Below are positions 21,616 through 31,812 of a stretch of 64,000 nucleotides of DNA, in pieces. Numbering within the stretch: position 1 is the stretch's first letter; the number at the start of each line of letters is the position of its first letter. The translations under genes and the position numbers were made by a program. Below the pieces are notes generated by a model that worked only from the letters and a program-made list of their open reading frames with translations, was not told the DNA's origin and did no database searches. Source of the DNA: Pseudomonas putida (GTDB lineage: Bacteria; Pseudomonadota; Gammaproteobacteria; Pseudomonadales; Pseudomonadaceae); assembly GCF_009883635.2 (NCBI RefSeq), contig NZ_CP026115.2, forward strand, positions 5,890,001 to 5,954,000, written 5' to 3'.

Positions 21616-21713
21616 AGGGGGGCGGCAAGCTACCTCTGCCGACGTGTTCGGCGAGGTCAAAACCAAGGGGTGCATGAGCAACCCTTCAAATGATGTTAAT
21701 GGAGAGTTTCACA

Positions 21714-22232
21714 ATGGCTTTTGACGCGTATATCCAAATCGACGGCATCCCAGGCGAAGTACTGGACGACAAGCACAAGGACTGGATCGAAGTGCTGGGC
21801 TACGAGTACGGCGCCACCCAGGCCACCTCGGCTACCGCCAGCTCCTCGGGCGGTGCGTCCTCCGAGCGTGTTGCCCTGAGCGACTTCAAGATCCGCAAGG
21901 CAGTCGACAAGGCTTCGGCCAAGCTGTTCGAACACTGCTGCACCGGCAAGCACATCGCCAAGCTGAAGCTGAACGTCAACCGTGCCGGTGGCGACAAGGT
22001 CACCTACCTGACCATCGACATGGAAGAAGTCGTGGTGTCGTCGGTCAAGTTCGTCGCCGGTGGCAACCAGGGCGGTGAAGACAAGGCCGTGAGCGACCTG
22101 CCGATCGAAGAGATCAGCTTCAACTTCGCTCGCATCAAGACCACCTACACCCAGCAGAACCGCACCGACGGCCAGGCTGGCGGCAACATCGTCGGTGGCT
22201 GGGACCGCACCGCGAACAAAGTGTTCGCCTAA
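21714..22232 (+). CDS. hcp: T6SS tube protein Hcp
   Basis: Hcp forms the hexameric tube that is expelled by sheath contraction and can carry small effectors. The 172-residue product begins AFDAYIQIDGIPGEVLDDKH and has the DFKIRKAVDKASAKLFEHCC segment, both typical. The start at 21714 is preceded by GGAGAG; the frame opens upstream at 21690 but those residues are not family-like. A 144-bp untranslated gap precedes it, in contrast to the overlapping genes upstream, which fits separate control of this abundant protein. Confidence 0.97.
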   Translation: MAFDAYIQIDGIPGEVLDDKHKDWIEVLGYEYGATQATSATASSSGGASSERVALSDFKIRKAVDKASAKLFEHCCTGKHIAKLKLNVNRAGGDKVTYLTIDMEEVVVSSVKFVAGGNQGGEDKAVSDLPIEEISFNFARIKTTYTQQNRTDGQAGGNIVGGWDRTANKVFA

Positions 22233-22327
22233 GCACTTGCTTGCCCATGGGCCGCGCAGGCGGCCCATGTTTCGCAGCGTGCCGGCTTGCCCGGTGCGCC
22301 GCTCCCCTCCCCTGACCAGAGTGTGAT

Positions 22328-23425
22328 ATGCCTGAAATCCTCAACGACCTTTCGCTGGCCGAGCTGGCCGCACCGATCGATGGTGGCAGTGGCGAAGACT
22401 TGAGCTTCTCTGCCTTGTTCGACCAGATCAAGGAGGCGCGCCGGGCAGACCCTGACTACCTGACCCAGGGCGACTGGCAGACCGACCTGAAAACCGCCAA
22501 CTGGGAACAGGTCATCGATCTTTCGGCCCAGGGGCTGGCACAACAGAGCAAGGACCTGATGCTGGTCGCCTGGCTCAGCGAAGGCCTGGCCCAGCGCGAG
22601 CATTTCGAAGGTATCAGCTTCGGCCTGATGTTGACCGAGCGCATTCTCGACACGTTCTGGGACAGCGCCTACCCGTCGCTCGAAGACGGCCTGGACGAGC
22701 GCGCCGCTCGCCTTTCCTGGCTCAAGACCACGCTCACCGACATTGCCGGTGGCTTGCCCATCACCCAAGGGCAAAATTTCGGCGTGCTGCGCTATGACGA
22801 ATCACGCCATGTAGAAAACCTCGCCTTGCAGAACCCCAAGGCGATGCAGACTGCGCTGAACGAAGGCAAGATCAACGCCGAGATCTTCCAGCGTTCAGTC
22901 GCCCTCAGCGACACCGAGCACCTGCGCACCAAGGCCATGCAGATTGCCGCCAGCCTGCAGGCCTGCAACCGCCTGCAGGCCAGTGCCGACCGCCTGTTCG
23001 GCGTGGAGGCCCCGAGCTTCGCCAGCCTCGCCGACATGCTGTCGCGCGCCAGCCAGCTGGCGGAGAAACTGCTCAAGGACCGCGGCGTCGAACTGCACCC
23101 GGTCGTCGTGCCAGTGGCAGAACCTGTCGCCACCGTTGCCCCCTCCAGCGAAGCAGGTGAACCGATGAACACGCACATAGAGGCCCAAGCGCCTGCGCCG
23201 ATGCGCACCACGCCACTGACCCGCGACGAGGCCTTCACCATGCTTGCGGGCATCGCCCAGTTCTTCAAGCAGAGCGAACCGCAAAGCCCGGTGCCCTACC
23301 TGATCGAACGCGCCATCAAGTGGGGCAACATGCCGTTGGAAGGCTGGCTGAGCGACGTGATCAAGGACAGTAATGTGGTCGACAACATCCGCGATGTGCT
23401 GGGTACCCGCGAACCACGGTCCTGA
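22328..23425 (+). CDS. tssA: T6SS cap/priming protein TssA
   Basis: TssA (365 residues) primes and coordinates tail tube and sheath growth. The N-terminal ImpA domain is clear ([20 protein letters not shown], then [20 protein letters not shown]), followed by an Ala/Pro-rich linker (about 255-300) and a short C-terminal domain ([20 protein letters not shown]) of the kind that decides TssA oligomeric class. It closes the T6SS operon; a hairpin follows 18 bp after the stop. Confidence 0.93.
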   Translation: MPEILNDLSLAELAAPIDGGSGEDLSFSALFDQIKEARRADPDYLTQGDWQTDLKTANWEQVIDLSAQGLAQQSKDLMLVAWLSEGLAQREHFEGISFGLMLTERILDTFWDSAYPSLEDGLDERAARLSWLKTTLTDIAGGLPITQGQNFGVLRYDESRHVENLALQNPKAMQTALNEGKINAEIFQRSVALSDTEHLRTKAMQIAASLQACNRLQASADRLFGVEAPSFASLADMLSRASQLAEKLLKDRGVELHPVVVPVAEPVATVAPSSEAGEPMNTHIEAQAPAPMRTTPLTRDEAFTMLAGIAQFFKQSEPQSPVPYLIERAIKWGNMPLEGWLSDVIKDSNVVDNIRDVLGTREPRS

Positions 23426-23443
23426 TCCTGTGCAAGGCTCACG

Positions 23444-23476
23444 GGCCTCTTCGTGCTTCGGCGCCGCGAAGAGGCC
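23444..23476 (+). terminator. Hairpin after the T6SS operon
   Basis: GGCCTCTTCG and CGAAGAGGCC form a perfect 10-bp stem around a 13-base loop just after tssA. It has no T-run, so termination may be weak or factor-dependent. The arms resemble the ends of the P. putida-type palindromic repeats found elsewhere in the window. Confidence 0.5.
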
Positions 23477-23534
23477 GGCACAGCCAACACAAATACTGCT
23501 ACCTTGAGCGCTCTTCACTGCCAAGGACCGCCCC

Positions 23535-26042
23535 ATGCCGCACACTCCCACCGGCTTCATCCGCGTCCGTGGCGCCCGCGAGCACAACCTCAAGAACATC
23601 GACGTCGATATCCCCCGCGACGCGCTGGTGGTGTTCACCGGGGTGTCCGGCTCGGGCAAGTCCTCGCTGGCCTTCTCCACCCTCTACGCCGAAGCCCAGC
23701 GCCGCTACTTCGAATCGGTCGCGCCCTATGCCCGGCGCCTTATCGACCAGGTCGGCGTGCCGGACGTCGATGCCATCGAAGGCCTGCCCCCGGCCGTGGC
23801 CCTGCAGCAGCAACGCGGCACGCCCAGCGCGCGCTCGTCGGTGGGCAGCGTCACCACCCTGTCCAGCTCGATCCGCATGCTCTACTCCCGCGCCGGCAGC
23901 TACCCGGTCGGGCAGCCGATGCTGTATGCCGAGGACTTCTCGCCCAACACCCCGCAAGGCGCCTGTCCGGAGTGCCATGGGCTGGGGCGAGTTTATGAAG
24001 TGACCGAAGCGACCATGGTCCCCGACCCGTCGCTGACCATCCGCGAACGCGCCGTGGCGGCCTGGCCAATGGCCTGGCAGGGGCAGAACCTGCGCGACAT
24101 CCTGGTGACGCTGGGCTATGACGTCGACATCCCCTGGCGCGACCTGCCGCAGGAGCAGCGCGACTGGATTCTCTACACCGAAGAAACGCCCACCGTGCCG
24201 GTGTACGCCGGCCTGACACCGGCGCAGACCCGCGCCGCGCTCAAGCGCAAGCTCGAACCCAGCTACCAGGGCACCTTCAGCGGCGCCCGGCGCTACGTGC
24301 TGCATACCTTCATGCACTCGCAGAGCGCGCAGATGCGCAAGCGCGTGTCGCAGTACATGCGGCCCAGCCCCTGCCCGGTGTGCCAGGGCAAACGGCTCAA
24401 GCGTGCGGCGCTGGACGTGACCTTCGCCGGTCGCGACATCGGCGAGCTGTCGCGGTTGCCGTTGCAGGCCCTGGCCACGGTGTTTCGCCAGGTGGCTGCG
24501 CCTGGCTACCTGGAGCAGCACGACGATAACCTGACCTTGGAAAAGCGCCTGGCCGCACAGCGCATCGCCAATGAGTTGCTGGAACGTATCGACACCCTGA
24601 TCGACCTGGGCCTGGGCTACCTGGCACTGGAGCGCAGCACGCCGACACTGTCGTTCGGCGAACTGCAACGCCTGCGCCTGGCCACCCAGCTCAATTCGCA
24701 GCTGTTCGGCGTGATCTACGTGCTCGACGAACCCTCCGCCGGCCTGCACCCGGCCGACAGCGAAGCGCTGTTCGATGCCTTGCAGCGGCTCAAGCAGGCG
24801 GGCAACTCGGTGTATGTGGTGGAGCACGACCTGGACACCATGCGCCGCGCCGACTGGCTGGTGGATGTCGGCCCCGCGGCCGGCGAGCATGGCGGGCAGG
24901 TGCTCTACAGCGGCCCGCCAACCGGCCTGGCACAAGTCGAGGCCTCGCGCACTGCCGCCTACCTGTTCGCCGAACAGCAGCGCAACCTGCGCACACCACG
25001 CCAGCCGCACGACTGGCTGGCGCTGGAAGGCATCACCCGCAACAACCTCGACAACCTCAGCGCCCGCTTTCCGCTGGGTTGCTTCACGTCGGTCACCGGC
25101 ATTTCCGGTTCGGGCAAGTCGAGCCTGGTCAGCCAGGCCTTGCTGGAGCTGGTCGGTGCCCATCTCGGTCAGGCCGAACAGAAGTCCGAGCCGGAAGAGC
25201 ATAGCCTGGAGGATGAGCCCGAGCAGTTCAGCGCTGGGCGCGTCACTGCCGGGCTGGCTAGCATCCAGCGGTTGGTGCAGGTGGACCAGAAACCGATCGG
25301 CCGCACGCCGCGCTCCAACCTGGCCACATACACCGGGTTGTTCGACCATGTGCGCAAGCTGTTCGCCGCCACCGAGCAGGCCAAGGCCCGCGGTTTCGAT
25401 GCCGGGCGTTTCTCGTTCAACGTCGCCAAGGGCCGTTGCGACAACTGCGAGGGCGAAGGCTTCGTCAGCGTCGAACTGCTGTTCATGCCCAGCGTCTACG
25501 CGCCCTGCCCGACCTGCCACGGTGCACGCTACAACCCCGAGACCCTGGCGGTGAGCTGGCAGGGCATGAACATCGCCCAGGTGCTGCAGCTGACGGTCGA
25601 ACAGGCGCTTGAGGTGTTTGCCGAGCAACCGGCGGCGCGGCGTTGCCTGCAGGTGCTGCAGGACATCGGCCTGGGCTACCTGCGCCTGGGGCAGCCGGCT
25701 ACCGAGCTGTCCGGTGGCGAGGCGCAACGCATCAAGCTGGCCACCGAGCTGCAGCGCGTGGCCCGTGGGGCGACCTTGTATGTGCTGGACGAGCCTACCA
25801 ACGGGCTGCATCCGCAGGATATCGACCGCTTGCTGGTGCAGCTCAATCGCTTGGTCGAGGCCGGGCACAGTGTGGTGGTGGTCGAGCATGACATGCGTGT
25901 GGTGGCGCAGAGTGACTGGGTGATCGACATCGGGCCGGGGGCCGGGGATGCGGGGGGCCGGGTGGTGGTCAGTGGTACGCCTGATGTCGTGGCTAATTGC
26001 GAGGATAGCCGGACTGCCGAGTTTCTTGCCCGGGCCTTGTAG
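23535..26042 (+). CDS. UvrA-like ABC ATPase without the UvrB-binding insert (UvrA2 type)
   Basis: UvrA is the damage-recognition ATPase of nucleotide excision repair. This 835-residue relative keeps two ABC domains: Walker [10 protein letters not shown] and GISGSGKSS, signatures LSFGELQRL and LSGGEAQRI, and cysteine pairs of zinc modules ([24 protein letters not shown]...CPTCHG). It is about 100 residues shorter than canonical UvrA because the stretch from the first ATP site runs almost directly into the CPECHG module, omitting the UvrB-binding region. Such class II proteins are linked in other bacteria to drug or DNA-adduct tolerance. A hydrophilic insert rich in Glu (about 545-565) is seen. 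It stands alone after the T6SS operon. Confidence 0.9.
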   Translation: MPHTPTGFIRVRGAREHNLKNIDVDIPRDALVVFTGVSGSGKSSLAFSTLYAEAQRRYFESVAPYARRLIDQVGVPDVDAIEGLPPAVALQQQRGTPSARSSVGSVTTLSSSIRMLYSRAGSYPVGQPMLYAEDFSPNTPQGACPECHGLGRVYEVTEATMVPDPSLTIRERAVAAWPMAWQGQNLRDILVTLGYDVDIPWRDLPQEQRDWILYTEETPTVPVYAGLTPAQTRAALKRKLEPSYQGTFSGARRYVLHTFMHSQSAQMRKRVSQYMRPSPCPVCQGKRLKRAALDVTFAGRDIGELSRLPLQALATVFRQVAAPGYLEQHDDNLTLEKRLAAQRIANELLERIDTLIDLGLGYLALERSTPTLSFGELQRLRLATQLNSQLFGVIYVLDEPSAGLHPADSEALFDALQRLKQAGNSVYVVEHDLDTMRRADWLVDVGPAAGEHGGQVLYSGPPTGLAQVEASRTAAYLFAEQQRNLRTPRQPHDWLALEGITRNNLDNLSARFPLGCFTSVTGISGSGKSSLVSQALLELVGAHLGQAEQKSEPEEHSLEDEPEQFSAGRVTAGLASIQRLVQVDQKPIGRTPRSNLATYTGLFDHVRKLFAATEQAKARGFDAGRFSFNVAKGRCDNCEGEGFVSVELLFMPSVYAPCPTCHGARYNPETLAVSWQGMNIAQVLQLTVEQALEVFAEQPAARRCLQVLQDIGLGYLRLGQPATELSGGEAQRIKLATELQRVARGATLYVLDEPTNGLHPQDIDRLLVQLNRLVEAGHSVVVVEHDMRVVAQSDWVIDIGPGAGDAGGRVVVSGTPDVVANCEDSRTAEFLARAL

Positions 26043-26058
26043 CGCCTGTTCCGGCCTC

Positions 26059-26122
26059 TTCGCGGCTAAAGCCGCTCCTACAGGAGAATTGCGTGCCCTG
26101 CAGGAGCGGCTTTAGCCGCGAA
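26059..26122. repeat. Palindromic repeat pair (P. putida-type REP)
   Basis: Two 21-base arms with the core TTCGCGGCTAAAGCCGCTCCT face each other (26059-26079 and 26102-26122) around a 22-base centre. They match the family of GC-rich repeats common between genes in P. putida. The pair follows uvrA2-like gene by 17 bp and may also act as its transcription end. Confidence 0.8.
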
Positions 26123-26226
26123 GGGCCAGTACAGGTAAAAAATTCCTTCCTATACTCCCCCTGGCATCCCTGTATGCCGTCTGCCCAAAAACGCGATACC
26201 TCACATAACAACAAACGAGGTGGCAA

Positions 26227-27981
26227 ATGGTCTGGCAGCAAATCTACGATCCGTTCGCAAGCCCAGTGCTCTCCACATTCATGGCCGCGGTACCGGTGGT
26301 GGTGATGCTGGCGGCACTGGCCTTCTTCCATATCAAGGCACATATCGCCGCCCTGCTCGCCCTGGGCTCGGCACTGCTGATCTCGATCTTCGCCTTCGGC
26401 ATGCCGGCCAACATGGCAGGCTCCGCTGCGCTGTACGGCGCCGCCAACGGCCTGCTGCCGATCGGCTGGATCGTGCTGAACATCATCTTCCTGCACCGGC
26501 TGACCACCGAGAACGGCTCGTTCAAGGTGCTGCAGGACTCCTTGGCCCGCATCACCGACGATCGCCGCCTGCAACTGCTGCTGATCGCCTTCTGCTTCGG
26601 CGCCTTCTTCGAGGGCGCAGCGGGCTTCGGTACGCCGGTGGCAGTGACCGGGGCCATCCTGATCGGCCTGGGCTTTTCGCCGCTGGCCGCTTCGGGGTTG
26701 GCGCTGATCGCTAACACCGCGCCAGTGGCGTTCGGCGCGCTGGGCACGCCGATCATCACCCTGGCCAAGGTCACCGGGCTGGATGAAATGGAACTGTCGG
26801 CCATGGTCGGCCGGCAACTGCCGTTCTTCTCGGTGATCGTACCGTTCTGGCTGATCTGGGCCTTTGCCGGCTGGCGCAAGATGCTTGAGGTGTGGCCGGC
26901 GATCCTGGTGGCCGGGGTCACGTTCGCGGTGCCCCAGTTCCTGGTCTCGAACTTCCACGGGCCGATGCTGGTGGACGTGATCGCCGCGCTGATCTCCATG
27001 GCCTGCCTGACCGCCTTCCTGCGGGTATGGAAGCCGGCCAGCGTGCACACCTCGGCGGCGCTCACCGGCCGGGTCGACAACTCCAAGGTCGAAGACGACG
27101 GCAAGGCAGGTGCCACGGCCACCTTCACCCAACGCGACCAGCGCAGCGTGTTCAAGGCGTGGTTACCGTGGATCATCCTCACCGTGTTCGTGTTCGCCTG
27201 GGGCACGGCGGGCTTCAAGAACCTGTTCGACACTCGCCAGGCGCTCGACCCGGCCAGCGGCGCGGCGATGCTCGACCCGCAAGGGAAGCCGCTGCGTGAG
27301 GGCAACCCGGTGTTCGCCCCGGTGTTCACCTTCGACTCGATCCACCAACAGATCGAGAAAGTGCCACCTGTGGTGCCCACGCCGAAGAAAGAAGATGCCC
27401 AATACAAGTTCACCTGGTTCACCGCCACCGGTAGCGGCATCTTCCTGGCGGCGGTCCTTGGCGGGCTGCTGATGGGTTATTCGCCCCTTGAGCTGGGGCG
27501 GCAATATTTACGCACACTGTGGGTGGTGCGCTACTCGCTGATCACTATCGTCGCCATGCTGGCGCTGGGCTTCCTCACGCGCTATTCGGGGCTGGACGCG
27601 ACCATGGGCCTGGCATTCGCCGCCACGGGCATCTTCTACCCGATGTTCGGCACCCTGCTCGGCTGGCTGGGCGTGGCGCTGACCGGGTCGGACACGGCCT
27701 CCAACGTACTGTTCGGCGGGTTGCAGCGGGTGACGGCGGAGCAGCTGGGGCTGAGCCCGGTGCTGATGGCCGCAGCCAACAGTTCGGGCGGGGTGATGGG
27801 CAAGATGGTCGATGCGCAGTCGATCGTCGTAGCCTCCACCGCGACTCGCTGGTATGGGCATGAAGGCGAAATCCTGCGCTATGTGTTCTTCCACTCGATC
27901 GTACTGGCGGTACTGGTGGGCGGGCTGGTGACCTTGCAGGCTTATGTAGCGCCGTTCACCGACATGGTGGTGGGCCATTAG
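26227..27981 (+). CDS. lldP: L-lactate permease (LctP/LldP family)
   Basis: This inner-membrane symporter imports L-lactate (and glycolate in relatives). The 584-residue protein has about 12-14 hydrophobic segments and the family motifs FGAFFEGAAGFGTPVAV, NTAPVAFGALGTPI, GSDTASNVLFG and AAANSSGGVMGKMV. A ~75-residue hydrophilic loop (about 350-395) is a usual feature. The start is preceded by GAGGTGG. No lactate dehydrogenase gene or LldR regulator is adjacent, unlike the classical lldPDE arrangement. A strong terminator follows. Confidence 0.95.
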   Translation: MVWQQIYDPFASPVLSTFMAAVPVVVMLAALAFFHIKAHIAALLALGSALLISIFAFGMPANMAGSAALYGAANGLLPIGWIVLNIIFLHRLTTENGSFKVLQDSLARITDDRRLQLLLIAFCFGAFFEGAAGFGTPVAVTGAILIGLGFSPLAASGLALIANTAPVAFGALGTPIITLAKVTGLDEMELSAMVGRQLPFFSVIVPFWLIWAFAGWRKMLEVWPAILVAGVTFAVPQFLVSNFHGPMLVDVIAALISMACLTAFLRVWKPASVHTSAALTGRVDNSKVEDDGKAGATATFTQRDQRSVFKAWLPWIILTVFVFAWGTAGFKNLFDTRQALDPASGAAMLDPQGKPLREGNPVFAPVFTFDSIHQQIEKVPPVVPTPKKEDAQYKFTWFTATGSGIFLAAVLGGLLMGYSPLELGRQYLRTLWVVRYSLITIVAMLALGFLTRYSGLDATMGLAFAATGIFYPMFGTLLGWLGVALTGSDTASNVLFGGLQRVTAEQLGLSPVLMAAANSSGGVMGKMVDAQSIVVASTATRWYGHEGEILRYVFFHSIVLAVLVGGLVTLQAYVAPFTDMVVGH

Positions 27982-27994
27982 GGCGTTGGGCCAG

Positions 27995-28039
27995 AGCGCT
28001 TGCTGTCAGGGCCTGACATGCCCGCCAGCAAGCGCTTTT
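27995..28039 (+). terminator. Terminator after lldP
   Basis: AGCGCTTGCTG (27995-28005) pairs perfectly with CAGCAAGCGCT (28026-28036), followed by a short T-run. It isolates the permease from the next operon. Confidence 0.8.
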
Positions 28040-28287
28040 ACAGGTGACTGCAGTGCACTGCCGTTTGACAAGTTCATACCGAACATCTGGAAGTTGTTGT
28101 TCTCCTTAACTAACAACTTGCCTGTTGTTTGCGTCTAACTAAAATCAAGTTGCCAGTTCTAGTGAATCAGGTAAATTTCCGCCGCTCCGCACGGCCGACC
28201 CCATCGACGTAGTGCACGCCGCCGCTCGCGGCATCTGGATCCGGTCCCGCATTCGCGCAAAGAGCGACCCGTTTCGGGTATTGCGCC
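28040..28287 (+). promoter_or_regulatory. AT-rich upstream region of the three-gene cassette
   Basis: About 250 bp without a gene; bases 28060-28165 are clearly richer in A/T than the surrounding genes. It contains a perfect dyad, AAGTTGTT (28091-28098) and AACAACTT (28112-28119) with 13 bases between, and a third half-site-like CAAGTTG near 28146. A TTGACA at about 28066 could be a -35 element, but no good -10 follows at the right distance. The ATG of the next gene lacks a strong purine-rich ribosome site. Confidence 0.4.
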
Positions 28288-31200
28288 ATGGATACGAACA
28301 AGGATTCAACCAGCAACTACTCCGTATGGCTGCCTGGCGGCGCAGTGGTTCTGAGCCTGGTTATTTCAACTTTTGCGCTGATTCGTGAACCGTTCGTGGA
28401 AACGCGTCCGGTCGGTGCGCAGTTCCAACCGCAAACGCCTATCGAGGCTCGCCTGTGGCAAGACCCCTTCGATGCATTGGAGCGCTATCGAAAACGCATC
28501 AAGGATCAAGAGCCAAAACCTGAGCCCGCCTGCACTGCCACCCCCCTACAAAAACCGGCCCAACTGCTGGTTGCGCTGGTGGAGGATGGCGCCTATGCCG
28601 AAGCTGTCGAGCTGCGTCGGCGAATGCGCTATGCCATCCTCGCAGGGCTGAAGGGGGCTCGGTTGGTGCCTGAGGACGAGCAGCATGTACGCTGCCTGGC
28701 CATGGCCCCTAGCCTGCAGACACTGACAAGCAGCAAGGACGCGGTAGAAGTACCCTACGAGGATTTCGCAGCCGACCCACTGGAACCGGCTCCGTCCAGC
28801 GACGAAGAACAGCCGCCTGTGGAGCGTGTGCGCCTGCTATGGCTCAAACAGAATGCCATTAGGCACAATCCACTGGGTTCGCTCGAAAACCTTCGATTCG
28901 CACCGATCGGGGGTAAGGAAAACGGCGTACTCAAAGTGATAGGCCCGGCTGACTCGGCGATGCTGGGCCAGTTTTATGAGCAAGAAGCGGAGGCACAAAA
29001 CCAACCGGATGACTATGTGTTCTGGAATTACCTGACCAAGGGCATCGAGATCTATTCACCGCTGGCAACCGCCGACAAAAAATTCCTGTTACGCGAAATC
29101 AGCGCGCCAAAACATTCCGACACCCACTCGTTCAACAGCCTCAAGTTGATTCGCACCATCAGCGACGACACCACCATGGCCCGTCTGCTTCTGGATGAAT
29201 TGAAGTTGCGCCACGTTGATCCCACGGCAGGCGCGCGTTGCCTGACGCCGGATGATGAACACAAGTGTTTCCCGGAGGGTGAATGGCGCAACGCCAACCG
29301 TATTGCTCTGATCTCGGAATGGGACAGTTTCTACAGCCGTGCCTTGATCCAGAGTTTCCGCAAAAAAATTGCTGAACGGCCTACATTCGAGCCTCTGGGA
29401 ATGGACCGGGTCGACCCATGGGTCCTGCGCTTCAGCTACCTGCGCGGCCTCGACGGCCATTTGCCGGAAGACACGATCGCCAAGACCGAGAAGAAAACCG
29501 ACAACACCAGACTCGATCTAGACCTCAGCCCTTTGGAAAAGTCCGACGGCAACTCGCAGCTGGATTACTTGCGCCGCCTCGCCGAGCACATCTCGATGCA
29601 GGACAAGGCTTACCGCAATGCCGGCAAAAGCGGCATCGGCGCCATCGGGGTACTCGGCCTGGACACCTATGACAAGTTGTTGGTGCTGCAGGCACTCAAG
29701 AATCGCATGCCCAACAAAGTGTATTTTTCGACTGACCTCGACGCCCGCATGCTGCAACGTGGCCAAGCCGAGGTAACGCGCAATCTGGTATTGGCATCGG
29801 CGTATGGCCTGACGCTCACACGTGCCTTGCAGCAAGAAATGCCGCCGTTTCGCGACAGTCTGCAAAGTTCGGTGTTCATCTCGGTACTGGCAGCTATGGC
29901 ACCCGAACCTTTCGACGCCAAGCGCTGGCAGTTTGATTATTCCAAGTCAGGCATCCTGTCTCCGAGTATCTACGAGGTCGGTATCAGCGGCTTCATACCG
30001 CTGGAAAGCAGCTCCACCCGGGAGCGTGCCATCGACTGCGGCCCTGCCGACAGGCATTCAGGCCAGGGCACCTATATCCGGCCTCAGGACATCATGGCCT
30101 TGCGCTGCCTGCAGGATCCCTCCCCCCCCATCTACCCAGAGCCCTCACCGGCACTCCAGGACCGCTTGCATGGCATTCAGTCATTCATGCTGGCGGGGCC
30201 GCTGGTACTGATACTGGTCACCCTTGGCCTGCTGCTGAGTTGGTGGAGCAGCAGTAATGGCGAGACGAGCACCGGGCCGAGTGCATGGGTGCCGCCGGCA
30301 CTCTATGGCATGGCCGCACTATTGGCCTGGGCTGCCACACGCACCTGGCGGGTCGAGTTGATGTGGGTGGCGTTCGGCTTGATCCTGCTGGGGTTGATCG
30401 CCTCAGGCCTGAACCGTCGCATGCTCGATTGCAAAGCCAACGTGGCAGGTAAAACCCTCGCAGGCGGTGGCCTGTTCGATGCCAACGCCTGGTATGTGCT
30501 GGTGCCATTGGTGATATTTATCCTGGCGCTGCTGGGGGCCTACCAGAAGCGTGAGAGCCTGACTGAACACGGCCTGGGCGAGCCGATGTTCCTGTTCGAA
30601 GGTATCAGCGCCTGGCCAACCCTGGGGCTGCGCTTGCTCGCGGTACTGATTTCGCTGGCCGCGCTGGCCTGGGGTGCCCGCAACCTTCGCCTCAATCGCC
30701 TGGAGATCGAGCGCGACTACCACCTCAGCAGCGCCATGCGCCAATACCCGACAAGCCTGTGGCGCCAGCCGCGCCTGCTGACCCGTCGTGGCAAGCTGCG
30801 CCGACTCGACAAGCTGGCAAGAGAGGCCGGTGAGTGGCTTCATCATATATTCCTGCCGCTCTCGCCCAACACGCCTCGCATGTATGAAAGAAGAACTGGC
30901 CTCGCCCACACGCCAAGGCAGTTCATCGTCTATTGGCAGGAGCACTGTATCTGCGGCAGTTTTGGTGCAAGGCTGCTGCGCGCCATGCTGGGTTCCTGGA
31001 TCTTCCTGGTGCTCACCAGCATGTTCTTCGTGCTCTGGCCGATGGATGGCGACCCCATGCGCGGCAACCTGGCGCTGCGCCAGTGGAGCTGGCTACCACC
31101 GCTGCTGACCTTCAATCTGCTGGTGTTCTGGGTTGTCGACGCCAACCGGCTGCTGACCCGGTTCATACGCCAATTCAGCGATGAGGACTGGATCTGGCCA

Positions 31201-31704
31201 GAGGGGCTGCAACGGGAGCACAAGACCCTTTTCGGCGAGTTCGCTCAACGTCAATCGCACCCGAGCATCGACGCCTGGTTCGGCCTGACCCTGATTGCCA
31301 AGCGCACCGCCGCCGTCAGCCGGTTGATCTATGCACCGACCATTGTCTTGCTGATCCTGATTGCCTCGCGCAGCAGCCTGTTCGACAACTGGTCGACCCC
31401 ACCCGGAATGGTCATCACCTTCGTGCTCACAGGGTTGATCCTGCTAGCTTCGGCGCTATCGCTGCGTCGGGCGGCCGAAAGGGCCAGAACGGTGGGCCTG
31501 CAACGCATCGACCAGTACCTGCTGAAAACCCCGGACGAAGCCTTGTGCGGCAAGTTCAGCCTGATCCGCGAGCGCATCGTGACACTCAACACCGGCGCCT
31601 TCTCCCGCTACGCCGACGAGCCGCTGGTCCGTGCATTGTTATTGTCGCTGACCGGCCTGGGTGGCTCGGTATTGGTCGATGCGCTGAACTATTCGAAGTT
31701 CTAG
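28288..31704 (+). CDS. Large membrane protein with receptor-like extracytoplasmic domain, function unknown
   Basis: The 1138-residue product has one membrane helix near the N-terminus (about 12-31), a ~600-residue hydrophilic part, and then about nine hydrophobic helices (from ~631 to ~1080) separated by a long loop at ~800-890. If the N-terminus is cytoplasmic, the large domain lies in the periplasm. Within it, residues ~449-540 (GAIGVLGLDTYDKLLVLQAL ... VYFSTDLDARM ... TRNLVLASAYGL) look like part of a type 1 periplasmic-binding/receptor fold; this is pattern recognition, not a proven match. There are few cysteines and no enzymatic motif. It heads an operon with a peptidoglycan hydrolase and a lipase, so a sensor, transporter or protection role is possible. 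The gene ends in a single TAG, after which the frame stays open into the next gene. Confidence 0.75.
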   Translation: MDTNKDSTSNYSVWLPGGAVVLSLVISTFALIREPFVETRPVGAQFQPQTPIEARLWQDPFDALERYRKRIKDQEPKPEPACTATPLQKPAQLLVALVEDGAYAEAVELRRRMRYAILAGLKGARLVPEDEQHVRCLAMAPSLQTLTSSKDAVEVPYEDFAADPLEPAPSSDEEQPPVERVRLLWLKQNAIRHNPLGSLENLRFAPIGGKENGVLKVIGPADSAMLGQFYEQEAEAQNQPDDYVFWNYLTKGIEIYSPLATADKKFLLREISAPKHSDTHSFNSLKLIRTISDDTTMARLLLDELKLRHVDPTAGARCLTPDDEHKCFPEGEWRNANRIALISEWDSFYSRALIQSFRKKIAERPTFEPLGMDRVDPWVLRFSYLRGLDGHLPEDTIAKTEKKTDNTRLDLDLSPLEKSDGNSQLDYLRRLAEHISMQDKAYRNAGKSGIGAIGVLGLDTYDKLLVLQALKNRMPNKVYFSTDLDARMLQRGQAEVTRNLVLASAYGLTLTRALQQEMPPFRDSLQSSVFISVLAAMAPEPFDAKRWQFDYSKSGILSPSIYEVGISGFIPLESSSTRERAIDCGPADRHSGQGTYIRPQDIMALRCLQDPSPPIYPEPSPALQDRLHGIQSFMLAGPLVLILVTLGLLLSWWSSSNGETSTGPSAWVPPALYGMAALLAWAATRTWRVELMWVAFGLILLGLIASGLNRRMLDCKANVAGKTLAGGGLFDANAWYVLVPLVIFILALLGAYQKRESLTEHGLGEPMFLFEGISAWPTLGLRLLAVLISLAALAWGARNLRLNRLEIERDYHLSSAMRQYPTSLWRQPRLLTRRGKLRRLDKLAREAGEWLHHIFLPLSPNTPRMYERRTGLAHTPRQFIVYWQEHCICGSFGARLLRAMLGSWIFLVLTSMFFVLWPMDGDPMRGNLALRQWSWLPPLLTFNLLVFWVVDANRLLTRFIRQFSDEDWIWPEGLQREHKTLFGEFAQRQSHPSIDAWFGLTLIAKRTAAVSRLIYAPTIVLLILIASRSSLFDNWSTPPGMVITFVLTGLILLASALSLRRAAERARTVGLQRIDQYLLKTPDEALCGKFSLIRERIVTLNTGAFSRYADEPLVRALLLSLTGLGGSVLVDALNYSKF

Positions 31705-31812
31705 TCACAACCTCTCGACACGGAGGCGCATGGAAAACGCCTCTCGAAACGGGCAGGACGCTTGGGTCAATCCAATCACACGCAGATCGTGGGATCTGCG
31801 CAGGAGCCGATC

